A stretch of 64,000 nucleotides of DNA from Agelas oroides (taxonomy: Eukaryota > Porifera > Demospongiae > Agelasida > Agelasidae), in contig OX422183.1 in assembly GCA_949130485.1 (NCBI GenBank), positions 12,622,543 through 12,686,542 on the forward strand, given 5' to 3'. This document shows, in pieces, positions 27,630 through 38,980 of the stretch. A program made the translations under genes and the position numbers. Below the pieces are notes generated by a model, which saw nothing but the letters and a program-made list of their open reading frames with translations, was not told the DNA's origin and ran no database searches. Within the stretch, counting starts at the first letter, position 1, and the number at the start of each line of letters is the position of its first letter.

Positions 27630-28746
27630 ATTTAATATGGACGGTGGCTGGTTGACTGGGTCGCCTCATTTCAGATAGCGGGCCCTGATGTATAAACGGC
27701 ACGCATAAACGCCAGAAATTTAGCTCACGATTTCGATGTAAAGCTTAGTCCATGCATGTGTAGCCACGTTAGCTGCCCTGGCTGAAGAAATGGTTGGCAT
27801 ATGTGATACTTATATTTATCTCTGGTGAGGACTTAGCTACTTATGCGTTGTCAAATTTGACTTAAACAGTCGACAGTGACGAATCCTGCTGTGTGCCATG
27901 ACAAAGTAGTAAATCAGCAGTGTGCTGCTTGCTCAGGCTTGCCCCATCATGCTGAATCATCTCAGGCACTAGTAAAGGTGATCTACATTGTGGTTGGTCA
28001 GGCTGTGGGTATAGAGTCCACTATGCACTGCTATATAATCTCTCTTTTTTGTCTCAACACAGATGGTGGAGTATCTTTCGTTTTGCTTTCATGCTAACCT
28101 GGTGTTTCAGTTGGAGGAGAAAAAAGAGTTGCAGTTGATATGTGAACTTTAGTGTTTGCACTTTGCCACCACACAAAATTGTACTTGGTTCATGGACATT
28201 TTCAGCACCCAGTGTATGCACATTGTTTCGTAAAGTCCTCATGGCTGTATTGTGACAATCATTTTCAGAGTCCTTACATAACAAAATTTAGCCTATGTTC
28301 TCAAGGCACTGAGTCAAGACAAAGAACACCTGTCTCTCAAAAACTTTTTAAAGGACAATCCAGGCATCATTGTACAATAGCTAGAAGAAGCACTGCACTA
28401 CCTGTTGTATGAACTCAACTTTTATTTCAAGTTTTTAATCGGGTAGCTACATGCTTGCAAAAAATAACAAATGTGTTGGGATGTACCTTTGCAAGCTTTT
28501 TAAAAAGCCTGTGGTACACAGTATGCAGCTCTACTTCAGTGTACAAGAACATGCTGGACCAAAGTCAACAACTCACTCGAAAACAGCCAAAAACTGAAAC
28601 TTCAAGAATGAAGGTCAAGGTTCATCAAACAACTCCACCCACACGCGCATGCGCAGTTTGCCAGCTTAAACTCCGTGCAGAGACTAAGTCCAAAAAAGGG
28701 TGCTTCAGATGCAAATTCGCATCCCGGGGTACTGTCTAACCTTATT

Positions 28747-29528
28747 AACCCTCGGCGCGCATGCGCAGCGAGGGTTACGGTAGTTGTCCTGTGTGTCTGT
28801 CTGTCTGTCCGTTTTCTCTATTCTGCCTTCTCGCGCTTTTAGGCGTTCAACGAGAGGTATCAGCGGCTACAGCGTGGAAAATGCAGTAAAATTAAAAAGC
28901 CGTTTCCTCTAAAACTGTTTAGTTCAAAAGTTAGAAGCGTTAACTTATAACTTACGGCGACTAAGTCAGCCATTTTCTTCACGTGCAATGTTTCCGTATA
29001 TACCTCTCCGTAACACGTACGTAGCGGTAATGTGTGATCACGTGACTTGGAGCACGCGGTATAGTGTTTTCCGTCGAACGTTTGTGACTGTCTTTTACGA
29101 GAGGTTCAGAGAGGTATGCCCACAGTGTAATACCGTAGTGCATGCAATGGAGTGCAATAGGTCTATGCGTCTGAGAAAGGTATGTGCACAGTGTAATACC
29201 GTAGTGCACGTGAAGAGGTCAGTTTGTGACTGGCCATGCCTTCGCATCGAAGAAAAGGAAAGCACGGTGTACTGCTGTTGGGGAGCCTGAGAACGCAATG
29301 AAACGTAGAAAAGCCTTACTGTCTGAGGAAGAGTTATTAGTGACGAAAGAGAGAGACAAAGTCCGCAAAGCGAGTAAGAGAGCTTCTGAAACACGTGAGC
29401 AAACTTTGCACAGGTAAGAACAAAACCGAACACATCTGGCAAGCATGACAGCTTCTATAGTTCACGAGACAATGATTGATTCTAGTCAACACACAAGTAC
29501 AATCACATGCACTGCTGCGCCGAGGGTT
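28747..29528 (+). mobile_element. 782-bp element with AACCCTCGGCGC ends, copy 1
   Basis: Ends AACCCTCGGCGC and GCGCCGAGGGTT are 12-bp inverted repeats; the left end is itself palindromic (GGCGCGCATGCGC). A near-identical copy lies inverted at 44900-45670. It includes a frame (29226-29417) with MKRRKALLSEEELLVTKERD and ETREQTLHR, then, across a TAA, EQNRTHLAS. This resembles the Arg/Asn/Glu-rich N-terminal repeats of Helitron-type helicase proteins. The TAA is within CAGGTAAGA and may instead be a splice donor. An internal duplication GTAATACCGTAGTGCA occurs at about 29130 and 29190. Confidence 0.6.
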
Positions 29529-29562
29529 TGGCACTTCAGTGCCTTTCATTGATCAAGGATTT

Positions 29563-30309
29563 CAGTAAAACCTCTGAACAAAGGACATGTTGGGACGAGC
29601 CATTTGTCCCTTGTAGAGAGGTTGTCCTCTTCTCGGAGGTTTTCTTTTAAACCTATTGGAAAGTCCTAAAAGACAAATAACTAACACTTAAAATGTATTA
29701 TTCTGTCCATATATTTTAAGTTTGATGTTGTTTTTTTTCAATTGCAAGATGGCAAGAGCAATACTACTTGCATAAAAATGATTGCAATTATGACAACAGT
29801 AACAAAATACTCATTATAGTGAGTACAGTTGAAAGGACGACCGCTGCATATCCGGAATATACGGAGGAATCCCGTTATGGGCATTCGGTATACTTCCGGT
29901 AGGCGTGGTAATGTGTGCTCGGGCTGTCGAACACGATGAGGTCGCATTTTCGGACCTCTCCGTTGCTGTACCTTGGCGAGAAAGGCTAGCAAGATAAGAA
30001 GCAGTGCTAATATAATGCCCGGTCTTTGAATCCAGCGATGGTGGCGCACAACTTTACGAAAGCCGTCGACAAGCGTTCGCGTTATGTACAAAACTATTGA
30101 TGGGTCTAGTTTCACTGTCCGTTTTCGGAGGTAATTTTGTATTGGCTAAGGTACGTTTGGGGCTCATCAGTGTCCGTTGTTCGGAGTTGAGAGGTGTCCG
30201 CTTCTTGGAGGTTCGAAATGTATTGGTAAAATCAATCGGGGGCAAGTGATCTGTCCGCTGTACAGAGGTTGTCCGCTTTTTGGAAGGTCCGTTATTAGAG
30301 GTTTTACTG
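29563..30309. mobile_element. pogo/Tigger-like MITE
   Basis: Ends CAGTAAAACCTCTGA and TTAGAGGTTTTACTG are inverted copies. Both subterminal zones hold repeated GTCC-(n)-GGAGG motifs (for example GTGTCCGCTTCTTGGAGG near 30197), as in pogo/Tigger-type DNA elements. A minus-strand frame (29738-30115, 125 codons) has one hydrophobic stretch (GIILALLLILLAFL) but no recognised domain, so I treat it as fortuitous or captured sequence. A TA duplication was not clear. Confidence 0.55.
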
Positions 30310-31484
30310 TATACACAACTATATGAGCATAAGCGCCAAATTTACCCTAAACCAGTACTCCGGTACTGTAGCTGGTGAGCAAAGTTGAATTTCTTGGGCT
30401 AGCGTACGTTTTTGCGACAGTGTAACTAGCAACGTTCAAAACATTTTGCGGAAAACCTAAAGTATGGATACTCAAATGGAGATGAACTGATTTTACTGTT
30501 GTAAGGGAAGTGCACGTAATAATTACTGATCTTGCAATCTCATTGGTCCTTACTACTTTTGGGTAATAAACCCAAGAAATTCGACTTCGTTCACCAGACC
30601 ATTTCTCGCCAGGAGGCGCGAGTGGGCTGAGCACACGACTACTACTTCACTAGGCGCCCTACTGTTGAGTATGCAACACAAAAGACTAATGGGAATTTGG
30701 CCAGACTCTCTCTCTCTCTCCGCGTGCAAGTCTGGCCTGCGAGACTAGTTTGCTAGTAACCGAAGAGAAAACAGGAAAATGCAGACATTACCTCTGAAAG
30801 AATAATTGTTATTAATGATTTAATTTTAAAATGTACCATGGCCTTAGCAGTGATAACTTTGACTTTCCTATAAGAAACACAAAACAGGCTTTCGCTTTAT
30901 GCATTCAAGTATGTTGGCAAAGATTCTGCAAAACTGTACCTGTAGTGAAGGACTTAAACAAGAAGAGACGTCGGGCCCATATCGCGCTTACACCGATAAT
31001 GAGTGATTACAGTGTCTTAATATCCCAAAATGTACCTTTTTGTACAATTTTCCGCTCCCTGCTGTTCCAGTTGCCGATAGTATTTTCTGCTTTTCAGCCC
31101 TACCAAAATAGCCTCGTTCTCCGGCTCCATCGAAAAATCGGACTTGGGAACGAAGCTAGTCCAGCAAAATACTATAGAAATGCTTGTAGTGCAATTTTCA
31201 TTGCTAAAAGACGGACAAAATCTTGCTCTCTGCATGACCTTCCGCAAAGCATCCCTCACGTCGCCGTAGACGTATACGCTATAAGCTTCCAAATTGCGTA
31301 TATGCATATTTTACAGAATGACGAACGCTGCCGGAGAACCAGTTTACCCAACACTCTAATGCACAACCCGACTAGTTTCATAAACTTTGGGAACCCCACT
31401 GAAACCGCCACTGTCCAAATCTAGTCTTGATCCCACATCCTTCTAGCCGCGCGAGGAAGGGTTTGCGCTGGTGGGTTGAAGTTA

Positions 31485-31834
31485 GGCCACTATTTGTTGC
31501 ATATTAGTTTCTCATCAGGAACTTTCTCTAAAGTTCGTGCGGGCGGGCGGCCGTTACCATTATACCATTATTCGCAACCGCAAAAAGTTCGGCTCCGGCC
31601 CTTGCGAGGCTATAAAAGAAGTAAAGTCTGGGGGTAAGCGCTCCGGTATTTTAGGGAGTGAGACATCTTTTAGCTGTTTTGCAGTTCACTGTGTAGCAAA
31701 TCAACATGCAAATCAGCAGCATCGACGCGTAGAGAGCGCGAGATCAATAAAATATACAATAATGGCCCGCGAAGTGGGTCCCAAAAAAGCATGCGGGCGG
31801 GGTATGAGAAACTAATATGCAACAAATAGTGGCC
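31485..31834. mobile_element. Element with perfect 30-bp inverted ends
   Basis: Arms 31485-31514 and 31805-31834 (outer end GGCCACTATTTGTTGC) are exact inverse copies around 290 bp. A plus-strand frame inside (31537-31815) has no recognised domain. The GGCCACT terminus is shared with the Harbinger-like element at 37304, suggesting relatedness. The target duplication is unclear. Confidence 0.65.
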
Positions 31835-32304
31835 AATAGCATAAACACCGTGCCAGTGAAAAGTAAGACTTTACGTTACCCGTTACTTCAGTCTCGCTCC
31901 CTAATGCGGGATCAAAACTGGGCGGAGCTCCGGAGCTGGTGATCAAACAGTCACGATTCTCAGGCAGACGCTGTTCGCTCAGGCTCAGCGACGCCTCGAC
32001 AATGTCCTACGGTGGTATCCACTAAATTTTGTGCATGCATGCACATGCGCAACTCACTGCTGGGCATCCACTTTCTGCGACACAGCAAACAAGACTGTGA
32101 CAGCCACTGCTACCACCGCGTAGTGTGCCATTGCTGCAGTTACTGCTACAGCAAGACAGGGTCAATCGCTACGGAACTGGCTATTAGAGTTTCCAGCTAC
32201 TAGAATCGTCTATATATATACATGCCATACGCCCACACCATTTAGAAACAGGAAATGATCGCAGTGCAACTGTGAGTGCCAAGTTAACTCCAATTGCATT
32301 TATC

Positions 32305-33197
32305 CATAGATACTATACACTTCTGTGGATGTGAAACGTTTCCGCCCACTATGAGAATGTGTGATACAATCATTGCATCGGTAGTAAAACGGAGAGTAAA
32401 CGGATTTTCGTGTCATTTTACCTCAGTTGAGCGGTGTGGCAGCAGCTGGAACAGAGAATAGAATGGACAAGGTACATACTCTACAGCTAGAAGGTTACAG
32501 GAAGTTTCATTTCATGCTGATTCGCGCTCATGCTGCTCCGTGTGGAGAATGCAGCTACTATGTAGACGCGACACGGTAATATCATACGCGAATCATGCGA
32601 GTTTTCACCCTGTTTTTTAACTTGTACACGACACTTTCAATGGAACACTTATACTTTCTCCCAGTGTACGTTCTAGTACAGTACACAGTTGTAACAGTCA
32701 CTTGGTCTATAGACAGCTACGTCCGGAGATAATCTGACACAAAGTAAGTATCCTGAAATTTTGATCTTGCCTGATTCTTGGGAAAACAAAAAGTGTCACA
32801 GCATTATCAGTACTTTCTCCCAGTAGACGGACCTACATTACATTTGTATCAAGCCAACATCTGGTTCGAAGCAAAACATCTCCAGAGATAATCAGTCACA
32901 CAAAGATGTAGTACAGTGCTCCAACGGATGCGAGGGTGAATACGTTGAGTTAGAAGCGAACTGTAGACTTCCTGTAACCTTGAATCTGTAGAGTATGTAC
33001 TTAGTGATGCTCTGAAATAGTATGTAGACCGCTATCACAGCGGTCGCGTGTCCCAAAACTGAAAGAGTGTCGCGCATACACGACAATTTTGGCCGCTCTG
33101 CCACGGTCTGGCGCTGCAGTGACTGTATCATTAAATCTCCGTAAACTATCCGTAAACGCATGTCGTTTCACATCCACTACGGTATGTATTATCTATG
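32305..33197. mobile_element. 893-bp foldback element with CATAGATA ends
   Basis: Ends CATAGATACTATACACTTC and the inverse at 33197 are about 34-bp imperfect inverted repeats. A second inverted pair lies inside (GTACATACTCTACAG near 32470 versus its inverse near 32995). The terminal CATAGATA-TATA resembles the MULE-like element at 39048. Internal frames match nothing I recognise. Confidence 0.55.
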
Positions 33198-35326
33198 ATT
33201 TAACCAAATAAAATACAAGTATGCGTAGCCTGCTTGGTGGCATTCCGAATTTTCAATGAATGCATGCTGAAACGTACAATAGTAACAGCAGAATGAAGTT
33301 TGTACACCAGCCTATAGATGTGCAACAAATATAACATCACACTCTATATAGTCTGTCACTATGTGAGGTCTAAAAGGGTGGCATTCATCTGGATCTCGTC
33401 TAAGTTTGAACTGCAATGCTAAAATTGTGAGAAAAGTGTGTGTTTTTCTTCTTTTTTTATCAACATGAGTAAAGAAGGGCAATATTACAATCACAAGGCA
33501 TAATTTTCATGGCAACTTAGCTATAGGTAGTTCACTTTGATTGTGTGACACGTGACATATACCTTGAGCAAGCAGCTTATATCATGCTTTATTTAATAGA
33601 AGTTTGAATGTGTTATTGGAACAATAAGCAGAATTATTCACGTCAAGATATGTGAGGTCTAGGGGCTAGATTGTACAGGCTTCAGCTTCTTTCAGATCTT
33701 GCTAGCAGACCTTGAGATTTGATATATTCAATACTAAACTTTTGTGCACAAAGATCATAATGTGGGACCTCATCATAAGAGTTGAGCAGTGTACATAATC
33801 AATTAAGCAAAGATTATTATAGGCCCAGATGCATGGCTATCAAAAGCATAGAAACCAAGTTCCCAAGTAGGTACTTTACATGCACCCAAAACAGCTATAG
33901 CCAGCACATCTTCTCTTTCAGTGTAACTATATCATATTCCAGTTGCTTATATTGGATTGCTTTTCCTTTGCATGACAAAGTGTTTGTAAATCAATTATAG
34001 CAAAATAGTACCCACCTGTTACCACAGAAACAAAGGTGGAGTGGGGAATATATAAATTTAAGCTAACCAATTCTACTGTGTGTGGTATGCTCATATTTGC
34101 TGATCCTAGCCCCATGCATCAGACAAACATTCTTCCTAGAGCTAGCACTGCACATTCCAAATTGTATATGAATATCGGGAGGGTTAGAATAACATACATT
34201 GTAGCCATTCTTGGTGGATCTCCCACAACAAAAAGTGCAGGAGCTGCATAATCATTTGACAAACTAACTAGCTTAGCAGTTTAAGTTAACAATCACTCAA
34301 CAAGTATGCAGGATTGATTTAATCCTTCACCCACCAATGATCCCCTTTGGCGTCGTCTGACTTGGCTGCATGTTATCAGTTGAAAGGTTTGGCCTGAAGC
34401 CAGGACCGAGAAATGAGGAAAGGAGGGAATGAAGAAATGAGGAAATGTGTGCAGCATTTCCCAAGCCCAGCAACCCTGGTTTCTACTCTCACATCCTATA
34501 TAGCCAGCTGGCAGAAAGTTTGCTCTGTGGTGGCTAGCCTTCCACACATAAGCTCACTATTATGGTTGTAGGTTTCGGCAGCAGCTAGGAGAGGGGATAA
34601 ACCCCAACACAGTTGAAACAGCCTCCTTTACAAATGTAATCATACATGCACACCAAAAAAGGTGTTTAGAGCTGCTGGAGCAATATCAAGCGACCACTTG
34701 TCTACACCTGTGGTTGTTATAACTGCTGTCTTAAGTTCATTGGCTCAGCTAATAGGTGAAGCTGCTAGTCTCACCTTGCATGCAATTTCACAAGCTGTGA
34801 ATAGAGGGTTAGTATTTCACATGCAGCACCTTAATAATTTATGAATAATAATTGCCTAGAAAAATCATGCACATCATCTCACTCTTATGTGTATGCTAAG
34901 CACACAGTCATGATAACCTGTGTGGGTTATTATAACTGAAGCAGCCATACACAACAGTTCATGCTGCCACTCTATGGTATGTTAATCCAGTTAAATTCAA
35001 TAATCTAATGCCCTGTAAGCATTATTTTATATGTTTACATAACTGTGTTAAAGTGCATGGGGAACCTATAGGCCAACTCCTCCTTGCATGAATGCTTTAA
35101 TGCTAAATTTGGGTACTCTTTTGTGAATAAATTTGGAAGTGAACATGTAACGTGCACCACCTGAAAGTGCTCTTTTGTATGGTTACTCTTCTCAACATTG
35201 ATACTTGTTGCAGTATGTTCCCCCCACCATTGTTTCACATTTCCACGTATTCTAATTAAATTGCAAGCTGTATTTGCTACTAAACTGGTTATTTCTAGGT
35301 ATTGTCATTGTGCTTCCATATATAAG
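33198..35326. other. Gene-poor interval
   Basis: AT-rich DNA without a supported gene. It contains a solo tail of the 22.4-kb composite element (about 34010-34045), and a ~110-bp segment at 35098-35210 that is repeated directly at about 35350-35462. Confidence 0.45.
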
Positions 35327-36603
35327 TTATGATGGTGAAATCGACCAGAGAATTTGGGTACTCTTTTGTGAATAAATTTGGAAAAACTTGGTGAACATGT
35401 AGCTAAGGTGCACCACCCAAAAGTGCTCTTTTGTATGGCTACTCTTCTCAACATTGATACATTCAAGTTTGATGTTAAAGTCACCTAGGAGAATCAGGGA
35501 TTTTAACTTGGCTGGGGGTAGTGACTTGAGGGCTGATTCCAAGGTCGCAACTGCATGGGGGGAGGATGGAGGATGGTAGAATAGGCCACATAAAAGATTC
35601 CTAGATTTCAGGTTTAGGCTTATCAGCAGGAACTCAATAGAGGGGTGGATTAGAGTCTGTGAGAAGGACAAGCTTTCTCTGATATACATGCCAATACGCC
35701 TTCTTGTCTGTTTCTGTCCCAGCGAACCAGAACATATCCTTCGATGGCTACTTCATCATTTTTAATGGAGTCATCAAGCCAGGTCTCACACAGGGTGATG
35801 ACATCAGGCGACTGAGCTTCTGCAAATATATGCAAGTCATCTAGCTTGGGAAGGAGGCTTCTACAGTTCAGGTTTAGGAAAGTCAGGTGTGGTGGTGTAG
35901 GCAGTTGTGGCTGAGTGGTATTACAAACACTGGGGGTGCTTGGTGAGCTTGATGAGCTGCTGCTTGAGCAATCAAAGATGGAGTCTGAATTCGAAACACT
36001 GAAGAATGGTAAAGCTTCATCAAGACACTTTTTACAACACCAGGGGTCAGTAGAGTTTTGTAGGTGGGTGTATTCTTCTCCATCCATGCCAATGCACCTT
36101 GCATGCAGCCAGTAATAACAGCACTCACAATGGACACCGCGTTGATTGGATTTTACAGGTGCAGAACAGACACCGCAGGGAAACTTGAACTTCCTCGCCT
36201 GTCTTAGTCCCAGCCCTGGCCCTGGGTTAGCTTCGACATCTCCGGCAGCAAGCAACAACCAAGCAAGGCAGCGGCAACAGGGCGCCGTCTGAGTTTGACT
36301 GAGAAACGGGCGATGAATCCTGGTAGACGAGACAAAATCTTGGCCGTCGACCACCAGGTACGGGGCAAAACGGATATTGCTGCTTCCTGGAAGTTCAACA
36401 ACAATTTCGGCTCGAGGTACGGCACTGTCGGAGAAAGGAGGCCGCAGACGTAGGACGAAAAACAGACAAGCAGTCAAGAGCACAAAACCACACTTCATCT
36501 CTGACACGTCACATGCAGAGAGAGTCTTTTCATGGTCCTCAACAAGATCATTCATTTCAGGACTACATGCAGTCTTTTTTTTTCGAGCGCAACCGCACCC
36601 CAA
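35327..36603 (-). pseudogene. CR1/L2-like LINE, 5' part: 2A peptide, zinc finger and endonuclease
   Basis: The 317-codon frame starting at 36603 has a basic N-terminus, a hydrophobic stretch (residues 40-50), a 2A peptide LLLAAGDVEANPGP at about residues 116-129, a PHD-like Cys/His finger (about 143-193: CGVCSAP, HCECCYYWLHARC, CCKKC), a poly-Ser linker and the start of an AP endonuclease (FLNLNCRSLLPKLDDL, PDVITLCETW). Near 35690 the frame shifts. The endonuclease continues at 35689-35460 with MYIRESLSF and LLGDFN, then runs into a local direct repeat. Reverse transcriptase is absent, so the copy is 3'-deleted and dead. 2A sequences (ribosome skipping between the final Gly and Pro) are known at the N-terminus of CR1-like LINEs of several invertebrates. 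The preserved 2A and finger indicate relatively recent activity. Confidence 0.85.
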
Positions 36604-37303
36604 GTAGAAAGAAAACGGTGAACGCAGGTGGACAAATCAGCTTGCCTTCCATAAATATGTCATTAAGCTAACCCACTAGCTACACATAGTGTGGTAACTG
36701 GCTAAGTGGAATAGGGAACAGGGAATCGGAGTTATGTGCTCAATCCAGCTCCTAACAATAAGCATAGCCATTGTATGTAGAGTGAAGTTAAGCTTACTTA
36801 CTATTGCATGAACACTGTATATCTAAGACCTACGATGGGTGATACTTGGTGGTAATTGAAGCCATGTAGAGGTGAGATGATACAAAGGCAGCCAACTTGC
36901 TGGGCAGAAGGTAGCCATGCTACTAGCTATTGTGTATCTGTATATCTGAGAGGGTCAAGTTTGACAGGTCCTGATAGGGTGTAGAAGTGTGTTTATAGGG
37001 AGGCTGGCACACCCCAACCTCTATGAGATAATTCAGAGAGAGCAGGCTGCGACAGAGGTCACAATCTAACAATTAGCTAGAAGGAAGAGGCAGGCTACGG
37101 GCCAAGAGAAGATTGTTCAACATGAAGACAACATAAAAAGACTCACTGACGATTTCGTGGTGGGAAATAGAAGTTTAGAGTCATTTTTGTCTAGCATTAG
37201 TTTTTGTGTTGTATCATTTGACTATTAGGCACTTTTTATTCCTTTTCATGCACACTTTTTAATGTTAATCATATGCACGCTGCACTTCATCACTTGTTGT
37301 TTA
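36604..37303. other. No gene recognised
   Basis: This follows the LINE 5' end on its upstream side. It contains no long frame, TIR pair or RNA gene that I can support. Any LINE promoter or 5' UTR would lie at the left edge. Confidence 0.4.
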
Positions 37304-37749
37304 GGCCACTTCAACTTAATGTTGTGTTTCTCGGGCAGCTTGTGGTGAAAAATAAGGTCGGTAGGTTGGGCAAAAAAAAACACAAAAAAAACACAATTAA
37401 CTAAGTAGATTTCCTGTCGTTAATTACATTATCTTTCAATAAAAAACCACGATGTCATACTTCCACAAAATGACTTTCTCCACGGATGGATCGGCACATT
37501 TGCGATCCACTTTCAACACTATATCGTCTGTACATTCTGCTTTCACTATTTTTCGAGACACAATCACGCTTGTCCCACGCCTCACAGTGACAGAAGGCCA
37601 ACAAAACATACTCAGCGTCGTGTTGGCAGCCATGACGGAGGCTCCATGTGTGCTAGCGATTTAGTGGGCCATGTGCTCGCTTGTTAATTAAATATTTTAC
37701 TTTTTATTTTGCGTCGGCCCGAGAAACAGAAGATTAAGTTGAAGTGGCC
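37304..37749. mobile_element. PIF/Harbinger-like MITE (446 bp)
   Basis: Terminal GGCCACTTCAACTTAAT is repeated inverted at the right end, extending to TTTCTCGGGC / GCCCGAGAAAC. It is flanked by TTA on both sides (37301-37303 and 37750-37752), the 3-bp target duplication typical of Harbinger elements. Internal frames on both strands are short and unrecognised. Confidence 0.7.
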
Positions 37750-37807
37750 TTATAGTGATATTAACATTGGTTGTGAGAAAAACATTCAATTAACATTCAA
37801 TTAACAC

Positions 37808-37885
37808 TTTTAGACATTCTGGGATTAGACATTTTGTCATTAGACATTCTGGGATTAGACATTTTGAGATTAGACATTCTGGGAA
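37808..37885. repeat. Minisatellite of TTAGACATTCTGGGA units
   Basis: About four tandem units of roughly 16-20 bp alternating TTAGACATTCTGGGA and TTAGACATTTTGNNA. The sequence that follows (to about 38050) is a diverged direct relative of 57085-57260, with shared AAATCCTGTGTC and TTGATGGCAAATGT blocks. Confidence 0.65.
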
Positions 37886-38980
37886 TCATTTTTGATCATA
37901 ACTCATGTTAGCAGGGGTTTCAAAAAAAATCGCATATTCTCATCTTTAGCAAATGTAAGTACCTTCATGGATAGCTAGGTTGGCCACTGCAAAATCCTGT
38001 GTCACACTAGGTCCAATTCATTGATGGCAAATGTATGGTCCCATGCAGAGACACGATCGTTTCATATCAACTACCCTAGGTGGCTGAGACTGCCGAGAAA
38101 TACACGTGCATAAAGTCTTCGAATTTTTCACAATGCGACTATCGTTACTCAACTGTACGATGTCCCAATGCATACATACATATATATATATATTAAAAAA
38201 ACAAATTTGCTGTTTTAGCAAATTGTTTGGTTACTACAATTGCGTGACTATCCTTCCTATGATAATTCAAAGAATGTGGTGCTTGTAATAACTTTTTGTG
38301 GGAGGCTAGCAAAGTTTACTCAAGTATAAGCTCCCACTGCTGCATGAATCTTTTCCAGGACTGCATTCATAAAACACACATATACGCTAGTCTGTATTTA
38401 AATCCGCATGGCTATACTACATACTGACTGGTACATGTATGTATAAGCTAGTCCCTTACACACAGTGTGAAGTCTAGCTCAATAGGGCAGAAGGAAGACA
38501 TAATCTGGTCTTGAACCCAGGGTTTCATTCCAGATTTTGTCACACACCTTTGAAGACAAGTCAGAACAAAATCTGGAATGGAAAGCGTGGGTTTGAGGCT
38601 AGTTCCGAGCGAAGCGAGGCTATACCCGCGAGATTTTTCGTCGTCGTCGTCGTCGTCTTCTTCAACTGGAAGTTGACCAAAAAACTTCGATATCTCAAGA
38701 ATGGTCTACGGGATCACTATCAGACTGGCAGGCATGAAAGCTCTAGCTGTTACTAAAGCCTAAGGGAAACAGATGCAGCAGTGAGACATCCGTAAAACAC
38801 GGATTTCTCCAGAACAGTAGTTACAACAGCTATCAAACTTACTGGTATGACAGTTCCACCTGTGAGCAACCAACGGCAGACAAATAGCAACTGTACCGTA
38901 AGTTAAACACGCTCTTTGATCCTACCAACTCAAGCATACAACAGCAGCCATTTTACACGGTAAGACTGGTCTGGGAGAAT

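Larger units (their letters stand above)
24505..28746. other. Gene-poor interval
   Basis: Apart from two short foldback MITEs (25698 and 26449) and a small frame at 27453, I see no supported gene. CpG-richer patches at about 24770-25080 and 25420-25640 have open frames on both strands with low-complexity translations that match no family I recognise. Confidence 0.45.

Noticed and set aside
31092..31153. Another TAGCCTCG-family MITE (TAGCCTCGTTCTCCGGC ... GGGAACGAAGCTA)
   Set aside because: The ends fit the family, but I could not find a matching 9-bp flank, so it is not counted among the confirmed copies.
30831..31424. 197-codon plus-strand open frame as a gene
   Set aside because: It matches nothing recognisable, has overlapping open frames on the other strand and runs through a TAGCCTCG-like inverted pair (about 31092-31153), so it is probably chance.
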